64,000 nucleotides of DNA from Saccharopolyspora elongata (GCF_004348985.1 NZ_SMKW01000052.1:1-64000); one strand, 5' to 3'; shown: positions 24,930 to 33,888, numbered from the stretch's first letter. Numbers and translations are program-made. Notes: a model not told the origin generated them from the sequence alone.

Positions 24930-27298
24930 CGCCGCGCTCCCCGCAGATCGGCGAAGGCGTCGCGGAGGTGACCGGCGAGCGCGACGGCCCGCGGGGCCAG
25001 CCCGGTGTCGGTGGTGATCCCGACGCCGAACCGGTCGCCCCAGCCGATCACGCCGACCGCCACGCCCACGCCGTCGGCCAGCGACAGCACCGGCACCACA
25101 CCCGCGATCCGCAGCGGGCCGATGTGCGCGGGCCGCCGCTGCCCGGGTAGCACGGAAACGACGGCGTTGAAGAAGCGACGCTGGTAGATCTGCCGCACGA
25201 CCCAAGCGTGCAGGGGCGCGGGCAGGACGCCGAGAGCAGCGAGCACGGCTCCGGCCGCCGCGGTCTGGCCGGTGCGGTCCGGCTCGGCGAGCCCGGCGGC
25301 GACCTCGGCGACGCGGCGGGCCGGCGACATGGGCCCGACCGGCAGGTCGATCGACATCGACGCGGTGTGGTTGCCGGGCGCGCTCGTGCCCGCACCGCCG
25401 CGCGCGGTTCGGACGGTGCGCGGCACCATGACCCGGAACCGCTGGCCCGCAGTGGTGTCGCCGAGAGTCCGGTGCAGCGCCTCGGCCACCACGCCGAGCA
25501 GGAACGCTGTGCTGCTCACCCCGTGCGAGCGTGCGCTGGCGCGCACGTCGGCGGCCGGGAACTCGACGTCGGCGAACGACCGGTTCGGCGTGCTGCGCCC
25601 CACCAGACGGCTGGCCGGCGCGGGCCCGGCACCGGCCAAGCTCACCAGGCCGCGCAAGACCTTCGCGGCGCGGCGGTGCCACGGCCTACTCCCGGAGCTC
25701 GGTGATGTCGTCGGCTGCGGGCCGTCGGCCAGCAGCCGAAGCAGGGTGCTGGTGACCGCGACGCCATCGCCGAGCGCGTGGTGCATCTTCGCCAGCAGCA
25801 GGACGCGGCCGGTGTCGATGTCGTTGAGCAGCAGCAGTTCCCACGGCTGACGGTCGGTGCGCACCGGGGTGCTGAAGAACTCCTCGACGACCGGGTCCGC
25901 GGGCCGCCCGTCGCGCAGCTCGAGGCACCGCAGGTGGCCCCCGGCGTCCACCTCGTCATCAGGAGTCCACTGTGGCCGTCGACCGCGGCGCAGCACCAGG
26001 CGGCGGGTCAGCATCGGCAATCCCCGCGCGCGCTGGGCGATCCGGCTGCTGATCTCCTCGCAACATTCCTGTGTGGACAGTTGCGGTCCGTCCAGTTGCA
26101 GGATCGCGCCGGTCTGCTGCGAGACGGCAGGGGTCGTGGCGTACACGAAGAAGGCGTCCTGCGGGCGCAGCGGGCGGCGGCCGTGGTGGCGGGGCAGCTG
26201 TGCCAGCGCGGCCACCTGGTCTGTGAAGTCCGCGGCCTGACTGTGCTTGAGAGCTCGGTCTTCCCGCTGCGCGAGCAGGTGCGGCTCGGCGACCCAGCGG
26301 CGCAGCGTCGCGGTCAGGTCGTGTTCGCGCGGGCACAACTCGGCCAGCTCCGCATCGGCCATCAGTTCGGCGTTCGCGCGTCCGTGCCCGGCGATCGGCT
26401 CGAACATCACCACGGCCCGCCCGCAGGCGAGCGCCTCCAGAGCCGTGGCACCGCCCGCGTTGGTCACCACGACGTCCGCGGCGGCGAGCAGACCGGGCAT
26501 CTCGTCCACCCAGCCCAGCGCGACGATCCGGTCGTCCGCGCGCGCGGCGAAGCGCCGCCGCAACGCCTCGTTGCGCCCGCAGATCACGACGACGCGGTCG
26601 ACACCGGCCCGGAGCGCCGCGTCCGCCGCGCGCTCGACGGAGCCGAAGCCGAGGGAGCCGCACGAGATCAGCACCGTGAAACCGGTCTCCGGCAACCCGA
26701 ACGACCGACGTGCCGCCGCCCGGTCCGCAGGCCGGAACGCCGACACCACCGGCGGCACGCAGACCGCGCCCACGGCGTCCGGTTCGGCGCGCCGCATCGC
26801 CCGCAGGCTCGCGTCGCTCATCACGTAGTGCAGGTCGGCCTCGGGGTAGACCCAGAACGGGTGCGGCGAGAAGTCCGAGACCACCGCGGCCACCGGCACG
26901 CCGAGCCCGCCCCGGCGGCGCAGCCGGTCGAGCCCGGCGGTGCCCAGCGGGTAGGTCGAGACGATCAGGTCCGGGTCGTGCGCGGCGATGGCGCGGCGCA
27001 GCCGCCGCCCGCTCCACGCGCCGACGAACCGGCGGGAGGCGTTGGCGAACCAGCGGTAGCGCCACAGCGAGTCGTAGAAGAAGTCGTAGAGCCACGGCGT
27101 GGACTCGACGTTGGTGACGTAGATCCAGTTGAACGTCGCGGGCACCCACCGGCCCATCGCGCGCAGGGCGTCCAGCCAGGACACCTCGCACCCCGGCCAC
27201 GCCCGCCGGGCCGCCTCCTCGACGGCTCTGGCGGTCGCATTGTGCCCCTCGCCGATGGTGGCGCTGATCAGTAGCACTCGACGCGGCTGGACGGTCAC
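24926..27298 (-). CDS. Fused MGDG-synthase-type glycosyltransferase and WS/DGAT acyltransferase
   Basis: One 790-residue open frame joins two enzymes. Residues 1 to about 365 form a GT-B glycosyltransferase of the MGDG synthase/processive diacylglycerol glucosyltransferase type. It has SATIGEGHNATARAV at the N terminus, SCGSLGFGSVERA and the nucleotide-sugar site TNAGGATALEAL. From about residue 377 (LRPQDAFFVYATTP) to 785 it is a wax ester synthase/diacylglycerol acyltransferase with the active-site HHALGDG at 506-512 and a C-terminal DUF1298-like half (FNAVVSVLPGQ, GVGVAVGVIGWG). No stop separates them. The likely role is making an acylated glycolipid; acceptor and sugar are unknown. It is first in a three-gene operon. 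Confidence 0.85.
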   Translation of the reverse strand: MTVQPRRVLLISATIGEGHNATARAVEEAARRAWPGCEVSWLDALRAMGRWVPATFNWIYVTNVESTPWLYDFFYDSLWRYRWFANASRRFVGAWSGRRLRRAIAAHDPDLIVSTYPLGTAGLDRLRRRGGLGVPVAAVVSDFSPHPFWVYPEADLHYVMSDASLRAMRRAEPDAVGAVCVPPVVSAFRPADRAAARRSFGLPETGFTVLISCGSLGFGSVERAADAALRAGVDRVVVICGRNEALRRRFAARADDRIVALGWVDEMPGLLAAADVVVTNAGGATALEALACGRAVVMFEPIAGHGRANAELMADAELAELCPREHDLTATLRRWVAEPHLLAQREDRALKHSQAADFTDQVAALAQLPRHHGRRPLRPQDAFFVYATTPAVSQQTGAILQLDGPQLSTQECCEEISSRIAQRARGLPMLTRRLVLRRGRRPQWTPDDEVDAGGHLRCLELRDGRPADPVVEEFFSTPVRTDRQPWELLLLNDIDTGRVLLLAKMHHALGDGVAVTSTLLRLLADGPQPTTSPSSGSRPWHRRAAKVLRGLVSLAGAGPAPASRLVGRSTPNRSFADVEFPAADVRASARSHGVSSTAFLLGVVAEALHRTLGDTTAGQRFRVMVPRTVRTARGGAGTSAPGNHTASMSIDLPVGPMSPARRVAEVAAGLAEPDRTGQTAAAGAVLAALGVLPAPLHAWVVRQIYQRRFFNAVVSVLPGQRRPAHIGPLRIAGVVPVLSLADGVGVAVGVIGWGDRFGVGITTDTGLAPRAVALAGHLRDAFADLRGARR

Positions 27299-27368
27299 CA
27301 GGCTCGATCCTTTCGCCCGACCCGTGCCTTCGCAGGCTAACGTGGGCGACCGGGATCGGCCGGTCCGA

Positions 27369-27998
27369 TCAGTCCGCGGGCAGCAGCGGGCCGTGGCTGC
27401 CGACGAGCCGCACGGTGCCGTCGGCGAGCCGGTAGGAGAGTCCGGCTACCGCGCAGCGCCCGGCGGCGACCTCGTTGGCCAGCAGCGCGGAGCGCTCCAG
27501 CATCAGGTCGCCGGTGCGCTGGATGTGCACGTCCACGATGTCGTCGACCTCGGTGGCACCGCCGGCGCGGGCGGCCAGGACGCTCGGCGTCACGCGCTCC
27601 ACGACGTCGCGGATGTAGCCCTGCGGCGCGGTGCCCTCGATGCACGCCTCCCGCGCGGCCGTGACGGCGCCGCAGGAGTCGTGGCCGAGCACCACCACCA
27701 GGGACGCGCCGAGCACGCCGACGCCGTACTCGATGCTGCCGAGCACCTCGGCGCCGATGACGTGACCGGCCGTGCGGACCACGAACAGGTCGCCGAGGCC
27801 CTGGTCGAAGATGATCTCCGCGGCCAGCCGGGAGTCGGAGCACCCGAAGAGGACGGCGAAGGGGCGCTGACCCGGCGCGAGGGAGGCGCGGTAGTCGGCG
27901 TCCTGGTTGGGGTGCAGGAACTCGTTCTCGACGAATCGCCGGTTGCCTTCCAGCATCACTTCGTAGGCGTGGGCGGGCGAAGACGGCTGATTCGGCAT
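27369..27998 (-). CDS. Beta-carbonic anhydrase
   Basis: A 209-residue zinc enzyme interconverting CO2 and bicarbonate. Zinc ligands C53, H106 and C109 lie in FGCSDSRLAA and LGHDSCGAV. The D55-R57 dyad is conserved. VRTAGHVI and the GSIEYGVGVLG helix complete the beta-class pattern. There is no signal peptide. It is a single gene, divergent from the ChrB-like gene, with about 95 nt between starts. Confidence 0.93.
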   Translation of the reverse strand: MPNQPSSPAHAYEVMLEGNRRFVENEFLHPNQDADYRASLAPGQRPFAVLFGCSDSRLAAEIIFDQGLGDLFVVRTAGHVIGAEVLGSIEYGVGVLGASLVVVLGHDSCGAVTAAREACIEGTAPQGYIRDVVERVTPSVLAARAGGATEVDDIVDVHIQRTGDLMLERSALLANEVAAGRCAVAGLSYRLADGTVRLVGSHGPLLPAD

Positions 27999-28068
27999 GC
28001 CGAAACGCTAACGCACGTGGGTTCGAAAAGACCCGGCCCGCGTGCCCCGTATGGGCGACATCACGTCG

Positions 28069-28086
28069 TGTAACACCTGATACATT
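28069..28086 (+). promoter_or_regulatory. Leaderless-type promoter with inverted repeat before the ChrB-like gene
   Basis: TACATT (28081-28086) is a fair -10 box ending 7 nt before the GTG at 28094, the spacing of a leaderless transcript. TGTAACA-CC-TGATACA (28069-28084) is an imperfect inverted repeat overlapping it, a candidate operator. Confidence 0.4.
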
Positions 28087-28093
28087 TTGTTCC

Positions 28094-28642
28094 GTGACAG
28101 ATGAACACCCGACGCGCTGGCTGGTCCTCGTGGTGCGGCTGCCCGCGCAACCGTCGCGGCACCGCGTGGCGGTGTGGCGGGAGCTGCGCCGGGTCGGTGC
28201 GCTCTCGCTGGGGCAGGGCACCTGGACGCTGCCGGACGTGCCTGGCGTCGCGGGCGGGGTGGCGCGAGCGATCGAGCTCGCCGAACGCGGCTCCGGCGAG
28301 GTCGTCGTGCTGGCCGCCACCGGGCGCGAGGAACCCGATTCGGCGCGGCTGGCGGAGATGTTCACGGCCGAGCGGCAGGAGGAGTGGTCGGAATTCCTGG
28401 CCGACTGCGGCAAGTTCGACGCCGAGATCGACAAGGAACTGCGCAACGGCAAGCTCACCATGGCCGAGCTCGAAGAGGAGGAGCAGAGCCTGGAGCGGCT
28501 GCGCCGCTGGCACCGCGACCTCAAGGCGCGCGACGTCTTCGGCGCCCCGGCGGCCGCCGAGGCCCAGAAGCAGTTGCAGCACTGCGCCGACCGGCTGGCC
28601 GACTACACCGAGCAGGTTTTCCAAGCCCTGCACCAGATGTGA
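28094..28642 (+). CDS. ChrB N-terminal-domain protein
   Basis: A 182-residue protein matching the ChrB N-terminal domain, found in chromate-resistance regulators and in many stand-alone actinobacterial proteins. It contains TRWLVLVVRLPAQPSRHRVA, the GALSLGQGTWTLP motif and a long charged helical C terminus (LTMAELEEEEQSLERLRRW). The ChrB C-terminal domain is absent. The MFS gene starts 37 nt downstream, suggesting a regulator-transporter pair. A real role in chromate resistance is not shown. Confidence 0.7.
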   Translation: MTDEHPTRWLVLVVRLPAQPSRHRVAVWRELRRVGALSLGQGTWTLPDVPGVAGGVARAIELAERGSGEVVVLAATGREEPDSARLAEMFTAERQEEWSEFLADCGKFDAEIDKELRNGKLTMAELEEEEQSLERLRRWHRDLKARDVFGAPAAAEAQKQLQHCADRLADYTEQVFQALHQM

Positions 28643-28679
28643 CCGGATGCGCCAGCGCGGGCGACGAGGAGGCGGTCGG

Positions 28680-29852
28680 ATGTCCGGCACCGAGCCGGTG
28701 ACCCGACACGGGGTCGGGCAGGTCCTCCCGCTGTACGCGGCCGGATTCGTCACGGCCTTCGGCGCGCACAGCATCGCCGCCGGACTCGGCGCCTACACGG
28801 GCTTCGCCTCGCTGCTCGCGCTCGGCCTGCTGCTGGCCATCTACGACGGGGCCGAGGTGATCCTCAAGCCGGTCTTCGGCGCGGTCACCGACCGGATCGG
28901 CCCGCGCCCGGTGCTGATCGGCGGCCTGCTCGCGTTCGCGGCGGCCTCGGCGGCGTTCGTCCTCGCCGGTGACCCGGCTGCGGTCGGCCTCGCCCGCTTC
29001 GGCCAGGGCGCGGCTGCCGCCGCGTTCTCCCCGGCCGCCGGGACGCTGGTCGCCCGGCTGGCGCCGGACTCCCAGCACGGGCGCGCCTTCGGCGGCTACG
29101 GCGCCTGGAAGGGCCTCGGCTACGCCCTCGGCCCGGTGCTCGGCGGCGTCCTGATCACCTTGGGCGGGTTCGACCTGCTCTTCGGCGCGCTGGCGGCGCT
29201 CGGGCTCGCGGTGCTCGCCTGGGCGGTGCTGATCGTGCCGAAGGTGCCGCCGCTGCCGCGGACCCGGCAGACCCTGCTCGACCTGGGCCGCCGCTTGACC
29301 GCGCCCGGATTCCTGCGGCCGACGGCGGCCCTGGCCGGTGCGACGGCCGCGTTGGCGGTGGGCGTCGGGTTCCTGCCGGTGGTGGGCGCGGGCGATGGGC
29401 TGGGCCCGCTGGCCACCGGCGCGGCGGTGTCGGTGCTCGCGACGACCGCCGCGCTGGTGCAGCCGTGGGTGGGCCGGGCGCGCGATGCGGGACGGTTGCC
29501 CGAGGTGCCCGGCATGACCGGGGGACTGGCGGTGGCGGCGGTCGGGTTGCTCGCGGCGACGGTGGTTCCCGGCCTGCCGGGGCTGCTCGTGGCCTCGGCC
29601 GCCATCGGCGTCGGCACCGGCGTCGTCACTCCGCTGGGCTTCGCGCACCTGGCGGCGTCGACGCCGCGCGAGCGGCTCGGCCAGACGATGGGCTCGGCGG
29701 AGGTCGGGCGCGAGCTGGGCGACGCGGGCGGCCCGCTGCTGGTCGGCGCGATCGCCGCCGCGGCCTCGCTCGGGCTGGGCCTGGCCGTTCTGGCCGCGGT
29801 GCTGCTGGTGCTGGTTGCGGCGTTGTGGGTGGGCACCCGGGCGCGTCGCTGA
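28680..29852 (+). CDS. MFS transporter
   Basis: A 390-residue major facilitator with about 12 helices. The motif-A region DGAEVILKPVFGAVTDRIGPRP between helices 2 and 3 is visible. GAGGAGG at 28666-28672 precedes ATG 28680. It follows the ChrB-like gene and may be the efflux partner controlled with it. The substrate cannot be read from the sequence. A convergent hairpin follows at 30109-30143. Confidence 0.85.
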   Translation: MSGTEPVTRHGVGQVLPLYAAGFVTAFGAHSIAAGLGAYTGFASLLALGLLLAIYDGAEVILKPVFGAVTDRIGPRPVLIGGLLAFAAASAAFVLAGDPAAVGLARFGQGAAAAAFSPAAGTLVARLAPDSQHGRAFGGYGAWKGLGYALGPVLGGVLITLGGFDLLFGALAALGLAVLAWAVLIVPKVPPLPRTRQTLLDLGRRLTAPGFLRPTAALAGATAALAVGVGFLPVVGAGDGLGPLATGAAVSVLATTAALVQPWVGRARDAGRLPEVPGMTGGLAVAAVGLLAATVVPGLPGLLVASAAIGVGTGVVTPLGFAHLAASTPRERLGQTMGSAEVGRELGDAGGPLLVGAIAAAASLGLGLAVLAAVLLVLVAALWVGTRARR

Positions 29853-30161
29853 GGCCGGTTTTTGACCTCGCAACCAACGTCGTCGCGGCGTATCGTGGGC
29901 GAGCGGTGATTCGCTCCGGACCACAGCCGTCGCATGGTGTTGGGGCTGTTGAGCGGTTGCCGTTGATCGAGGATGGATGCTCGCTTGGTGTCCGGAGTCC
30001 GGGCGGACGTGCCCCACGCGAACATCCGACAACCGGGGCGGGGTCGGCGTAGGTGGCCCCACCGGCTGGCGGTTTGTTCACTGGGGGTAGCCACCAGTCG
30101 AGCCGGTCGGTGGTGAGACGGGCGAGGGGGCCGCCTCACCACCGGCTTTCCCGCTCTTCGC
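29853..30161. other. Intergenic region between convergent MFS and LCP genes
   Basis: These 309 nt separate two convergent genes. No gene-like frame with a ribosome binding site was found. The only structure noted is the hairpin at 30109-30143. Confidence 0.6.
30109..30143. terminator. Hairpin, probable terminator of the LCP and/or MFS gene
   Basis: GGTGGTGAG (30109-30117) pairs perfectly with CTCACCACC (30135-30143) around a 17-nt G-rich loop. It lies 19 nt beyond the LCP stop on the minus strand. There is no strong U-run. Confidence 0.45.
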
Positions 30162-31661
30162 TCAGTTGACGCACGGGACGCCGTCGGCGGTGATCGGCTC
30201 CGCGCCGGTCCCGGTGGCCTGCTGCCGGTGCGGGCCGTCGAGCCGGACGGCGCCGGGCGGCGCGAAACCCGGCGCGGCGGGCCCGTGGTAATCGCTGCCG
30301 ATGATCACCTGGACCCGGCCGCGGGGCAGCGACCCGTCGGCCTCGACCGGCAGGCCGCCGAGCAGCGACGCGATCCGCTCGGCGGACTCGCCGCCGTCCT
30401 GGCCGTGGCGCACGACCGATTCCGCTCCGGACGGCGCGTTGCCGACCTGGCTCACGGGCACGCCCCGGTTGGCGAGTTCGGTGCGCACCCGCTGGGCCAG
30501 CCCCGACGTTTTCGTCGCGTTGAGCACGTCAACCGCCGAATCGGCTTCGGCGCCGGCCGTTGCGGGGTCGATCGTGCTGCTGATCGCGGCCTTCACCTTG
30601 CGGGGATCGACCAGGATGGCGTCGCCGTCCTCCGGCGTCTCGTAGTCGGCGTCCTCGATGGGGATCGTGGTGAACCGGACCGCGCCGCCGGCCAGCCCGC
30701 GCAGCCGGTCGGCGAACGCCAGCACGTCCCAGTCCCGGTCGAGCACCACGGATTCCTGCAGCGACCTGATCAGGTCGCGCAGCCGGGCCGGGTTGGCCAG
30801 CACGCCGCCGGAGAGCACCGATTGCGTGAGCCCGGCGAGGAAGGCCTGCTGGCGCACCACGCGGTCCAGGTCGCCGCGCGGCAGGCCGTGCCGCTGGCGG
30901 ACGAACGCGAGCGCGTCCGTGCCGGCGATCGTCTGCGGCCCGGCCGGGAAGTTCGCGCCGGAGTAGGTGTCCCGCGCGGGCGCCAGCAGGCACACCGGGA
31001 CGCCGCCGACCGCCTCCGTGATCCGCGCGAAGCCGAGAAGGTTGACCTCGGCGTAGTGGTCGATCGACACGCCGGTCAGCTGCTCGACGGTGCGCACCAG
31101 CAGCTTGCGCCCCGCGTCGCCGCCCAGCCGCGCCAGCTCCGCGGGATCGGTGGTGCCGCGCTTGTTCTGCGCCGCGATAGCGGCCTCCTTGCCCCGGCCG
31201 TACGCGGAATTGATCTTGTGCCGGCCGAACCCGGGGATCTGCACGAACGCGTCGCGCGGGAAGGAGAAGCCGACCGCGCTGGAACCGTCGTTGGGGATGT
31301 GCAGCAGGATGATCGTGTCGGTCAGCGCCGCGTCGTTGGCGCCCGCGCGCAACTCCCGGAGGACCGCCTCAGGAAGCGGGTTGCCGTGCGCGTCGGTCCG
31401 GCTGTCCATGCCGACCAGCAGGACGTCGGTCGCCCCGTCGGCGCCGGCCCCGTCGATGACGTCGCTGGTCGCGAGGCCGTCGAGCAGGTGCCGGTAGTTG
31501 GACCACGCGTATCCCGTCACCACCAGGATCAGCACCGACAGCATGGTCACCGCTGCGCGCGCACCCGCGCGGGCGCGCGCAGCGGAGCGCCGGGCCTGCG
31601 GCGCGGGGCGGCGCGCGACGGGTCGGCGGGCGGCCGCGCGGGCGTTGCGGTGCGGTGGCAC
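30162..31661 (-). CDS. LytR-CpsA-Psr family cell-wall glycopolymer ligase
   Basis: A 499-residue membrane-anchored LCP phosphotransferase, which attaches arabinogalactan or other anionic polymers to peptidoglycan. After an Arg/Ala-rich cytoplasmic tail, one transmembrane helix (VTMLSVLILVVTGYAW) leads to the LCP domain. LCP motifs include VLLVGMDSRTD, DTIILLHIP, SFPRDAFVQIP and FVRQRHGLPRGDLDRVVRQQ. A LytR_C domain (DVLNATKTSGLAQRV) is at the C terminus. GTG 31661, with GGAGG at 31666-31670, is chosen over ATG 31748 because the longer form would run through the palindrome upstream. Confidence 0.88.
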   Translation of the reverse strand: MPPHRNARAAARRPVARRPAPQARRSAARARAGARAAVTMLSVLILVVTGYAWSNYRHLLDGLATSDVIDGAGADGATDVLLVGMDSRTDAHGNPLPEAVLRELRAGANDAALTDTIILLHIPNDGSSAVGFSFPRDAFVQIPGFGRHKINSAYGRGKEAAIAAQNKRGTTDPAELARLGGDAGRKLLVRTVEQLTGVSIDHYAEVNLLGFARITEAVGGVPVCLLAPARDTYSGANFPAGPQTIAGTDALAFVRQRHGLPRGDLDRVVRQQAFLAGLTQSVLSGGVLANPARLRDLIRSLQESVVLDRDWDVLAFADRLRGLAGGAVRFTTIPIEDADYETPEDGDAILVDPRKVKAAISSTIDPATAGAEADSAVDVLNATKTSGLAQRVRTELANRGVPVSQVGNAPSGAESVVRHGQDGGESAERIASLLGGLPVEADGSLPRGRVQVIIGSDYHGPAAPGFAPPGAVRLDGPHRQQATGTGAEPITADGVPCVN

Positions 31662-31719
31662 GGTACCTCCGGCGGGTGCGCCCCTGGCGCTGCTCGAACT
31701 CCGGTGTCCCCTCAAGCAT

Positions 31720-31810
31720 CGCATTCGTCCGGGCATCCAGCAGATCATCCGATAGCGGATGATCTAGCGACGCAGGGTAACTGGCGCATTCGTCCATTGC
31801 GGACGATGCG
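31720..31810. promoter_or_regulatory. Repeat-rich control region upstream of the LCP gene
   Basis: A perfect palindrome AGATCATCCG-ATAG-CGGATGATCT spans 31742-31765. It is flanked by an 11-bp direct repeat CGCATTCGTCC at 31720-31730 and 31785-31795. The second copy is itself part of an inverted repeat with GGACGATGCG (31801-31810). The region lies 60-150 nt before the LCP start and is a likely operator. Confidence 0.55.
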
Positions 31811-31833
31811 ACCGGCCACAGTGGATCGCGGGG

Positions 31834-32400
31834 TCAGTCCTCGGTGCCTCCGGATGCGGGTTCGCCGGGCAGATCGCCCTGCCGGATGCGGTAGACCTGC
31901 AGCGCGGTGTCGTAGTACTTGGTGGTTTCGCCGACCCACTCCATGCCGATGCGTTCCGCGGTGGCGATCGCGCGGGTGTTGTCCGGCCGGGCCAGCCCGA
32001 AGATCTCGTCGATGTCGAAGGTGAACGCCCAGCGCAGCAGCGCGGAGGCGGCCTCGGTGGCGTAACCGTGCCCCCAGGTCTCGGGGCGCAGCTGCCAGGT
32101 CAGCTCCAGGTCGTGGTCGTACGGCGGCAGCATCCGCAGCACCAGGCCGCCGATCACCGCGTCGTCGGACCGGCGCTGCATCGCCCACCGGCCGGTGGGT
32201 GGCACCAGGCTGGGTTGCGACTCCGTCCAGGACTGCACCACGGCGCGCATCGCGGCGAGGTCGGCGACGTTGGCGATCACCGGGGTGAGCCACTCGGTCA
32301 CCTCGGGGCGGCCGTAGAGGGCGAGCGCGGCCTGCACGTCGGCGTCGCCGGTGGTCCAGTCGCGCACGATCAGCCGCTCGGTTGTCAAGGGAGGCTGCAT
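31834..32400 (-). CDS. GNAT-family N-acetyltransferase (RimJ/RimL type)
   Basis: A 188-residue acetyltransferase using acetyl-CoA. It begins PLTTERLIVRDWTTGD, the usual RimJ/RimL N terminus. The acetyl-CoA loop is WGHGYATEAASALLRWAF, and the C-terminal NTRAIATAERIGMEWVGE motif follows. The acceptor, such as a ribosomal protein N terminus or a small molecule, is unknown. It lies upstream of the LCP gene in the same direction, but 172 nt apart. Confidence 0.88.
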   Translation of the reverse strand: MQPPLTTERLIVRDWTTGDADVQAALALYGRPEVTEWLTPVIANVADLAAMRAVVQSWTESQPSLVPPTGRWAMQRRSDDAVIGGLVLRMLPPYDHDLELTWQLRPETWGHGYATEAASALLRWAFTFDIDEIFGLARPDNTRAIATAERIGMEWVGETTKYYDTALQVYRIRQGDLPGEPASGGTED

Positions 32401-32592
32401 GGCGGCCCTCGCCTTCGCCGAAGCAGAGGAGAACCTCCCGATTCTAGTTCGAGGGGCCCACCGGAGTGCATAGCGTTGATTACACCTATTGCTTCAGTGT
32501 CAATCGAAATCAATTTCCTGACCACCTGCCGGGGCGGCTGGGTCCGCAGGTCGCGGCGGTGGGTACGCCGGGTTCCGGTTCGAGTGACCGGG

Positions 32593-33888
32593 TCAGTGGT
32601 CCGCCGGTAGGGGTGGCAGGGTGCCCGTGGCGTCGAAGTCCCAGTCGTGGGGTTCGCCGAGGGCGACCATGTCCGGGTGGTCGGCGACCTCCTGGGCGTA
32701 GGCCTCCGAGACCTCGATGCGGGGCATCGACAGGGTGTTTCGGATGCGCACCACCCGCGCCGGGCGATCCTCGGTGCCGCGGGACATGTGCAGCGCCGCG
32801 ATGATCGCGTCCCGGTCGTTGGCCAGCGCCATCGGGATCCGCGCGCCGTCGGGCACGCCGGAGGTCAGCGAGTTCGTGTAGAACGAGCCGAACTCGATCT
32901 GGTCCACGCAGCGCTGGGTGGTCACGTCCGCCATGCCCAGGCCGCAGGCGTTGCCGTTGGTGTGCTCGGTGAGGCCGAGGACCACGATCCGCTTGATCGG
33001 CACCGCCTTGAACTTGTCCGCGTTGACCGGGGCGCGGCCGGTGATGTTCGGGTCCATGCCGGCGCCGCTGATGTCCTTGCCGATCTCGTCGACGACCAGC
33101 ACGTCGATGTCCGACACCAGCAGCTTCGGCATCAGCCGCTTGGCCTCGACCAGCAGCTCCGCCTCGCGGGCCAGCAGCTTCTCGGTCGGCACCAGCTCGA
33201 TGCGCGCGACATGCTCGTAGGCGTTCTCCACCACGGCCATGCCGAACTCGATCGGCACCACGTCCAGCACCGCCTCGGCCACCGCCGGGATCAGCCGGTT
33301 GAACGCCTCGAAGCCGTGTGTGTGCAGGATCGTCGCGCCGCGGTGCTTGCCGAGTCCGATCGCGATCATCTTCGCCAGGCCGCTCTCGTGGGTGCCGCGG
33401 AAGTCGGTGTGCGGCTTGACCCGGCCGAGCACCACCACGCCGTCGGCCTGGGCGGCCTCGGCGTCGAAGTGCACCGGGGTGCCGTCGGGCAGCTCGGCGA
33501 CCACGACCGTGTCCATCGACGAGACCACCGGCGCGCCCACCGTCTCCTCGGTGATCCCGTACTCGGCGAGCACCTGCCGCTGGCCTTCGGCGGTGCCGCC
33601 GCCGTGGCTGCCCATCGCGGGCACCACGAACGGCTTCGCGCCGCAGCCGGCCAGGGCGTCGACCAGGGTGGCGACGATGCGGTCGATGCGGGCCACGCCG
33701 CGGCTGCCAGCGGTGATCGCGATCCGCTTGCCGGCGACCGGGTTCGCGCGGTCGTGCTCGGAGACCTGGTCGCGGATGGCGGCCTCGAGGTCCTCGACGG
33801 CCGCCGCGGCGAACCGCTGCTCGATCGGGATCATCCTGGGGAGTTCGATGTCGGCGCCGGCCAACCGGACATTTTCGACGTTGAACAT
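32593..33888 (-). CDS. LarA-like (DUF2088) lactate-racemase-domain protein
   Basis: A 431-residue cytoplasmic protein with the DUF2088/nickel-dependent lactate racemase catalytic domain. The N-terminal half holds RIAITAGSRGVARIDRIV, VPAMGSHGGGTAEGQ and HTDFRGTHESGLAKMIAIGL. The C-terminal half has VDEIGKDISGAGMDPN. Known LarA needs a nickel-pincer cofactor made by LarB, LarC and LarE; none is nearby. Racemase activity on lactate is not established, and related proteins act on other 2-hydroxy acids. ATG 33888 begins MFNVENVRLAG. Confidence 0.75.
   Translation of the reverse strand: MFNVENVRLAGADIELPRMIPIEQRFAAAAVEDLEAAIRDQVSEHDRANPVAGKRIAITAGSRGVARIDRIVATLVDALAGCGAKPFVVPAMGSHGGGTAEGQRQVLAEYGITEETVGAPVVSSMDTVVVAELPDGTPVHFDAEAAQADGVVVLGRVKPHTDFRGTHESGLAKMIAIGLGKHRGATILHTHGFEAFNRLIPAVAEAVLDVVPIEFGMAVVENAYEHVARIELVPTEKLLAREAELLVEAKRLMPKLLVSDIDVLVVDEIGKDISGAGMDPNITGRAPVNADKFKAVPIKRIVVLGLTEHTNGNACGLGMADVTTQRCVDQIEFGSFYTNSLTSGVPDGARIPMALANDRDAIIAALHMSRGTEDRPARVVRIRNTLSMPRIEVSEAYAQEVADHPDMVALGEPHDWDFDATGTLPPLPADH

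Noticed and set aside
31662-31748. Earlier start (ATG 31748) for the LCP protein
   Set aside because: It would place a palindrome and a direct-repeat copy inside coding sequence and lacks a ribosome binding site, while GTG 31661 has GGAGG just upstream.
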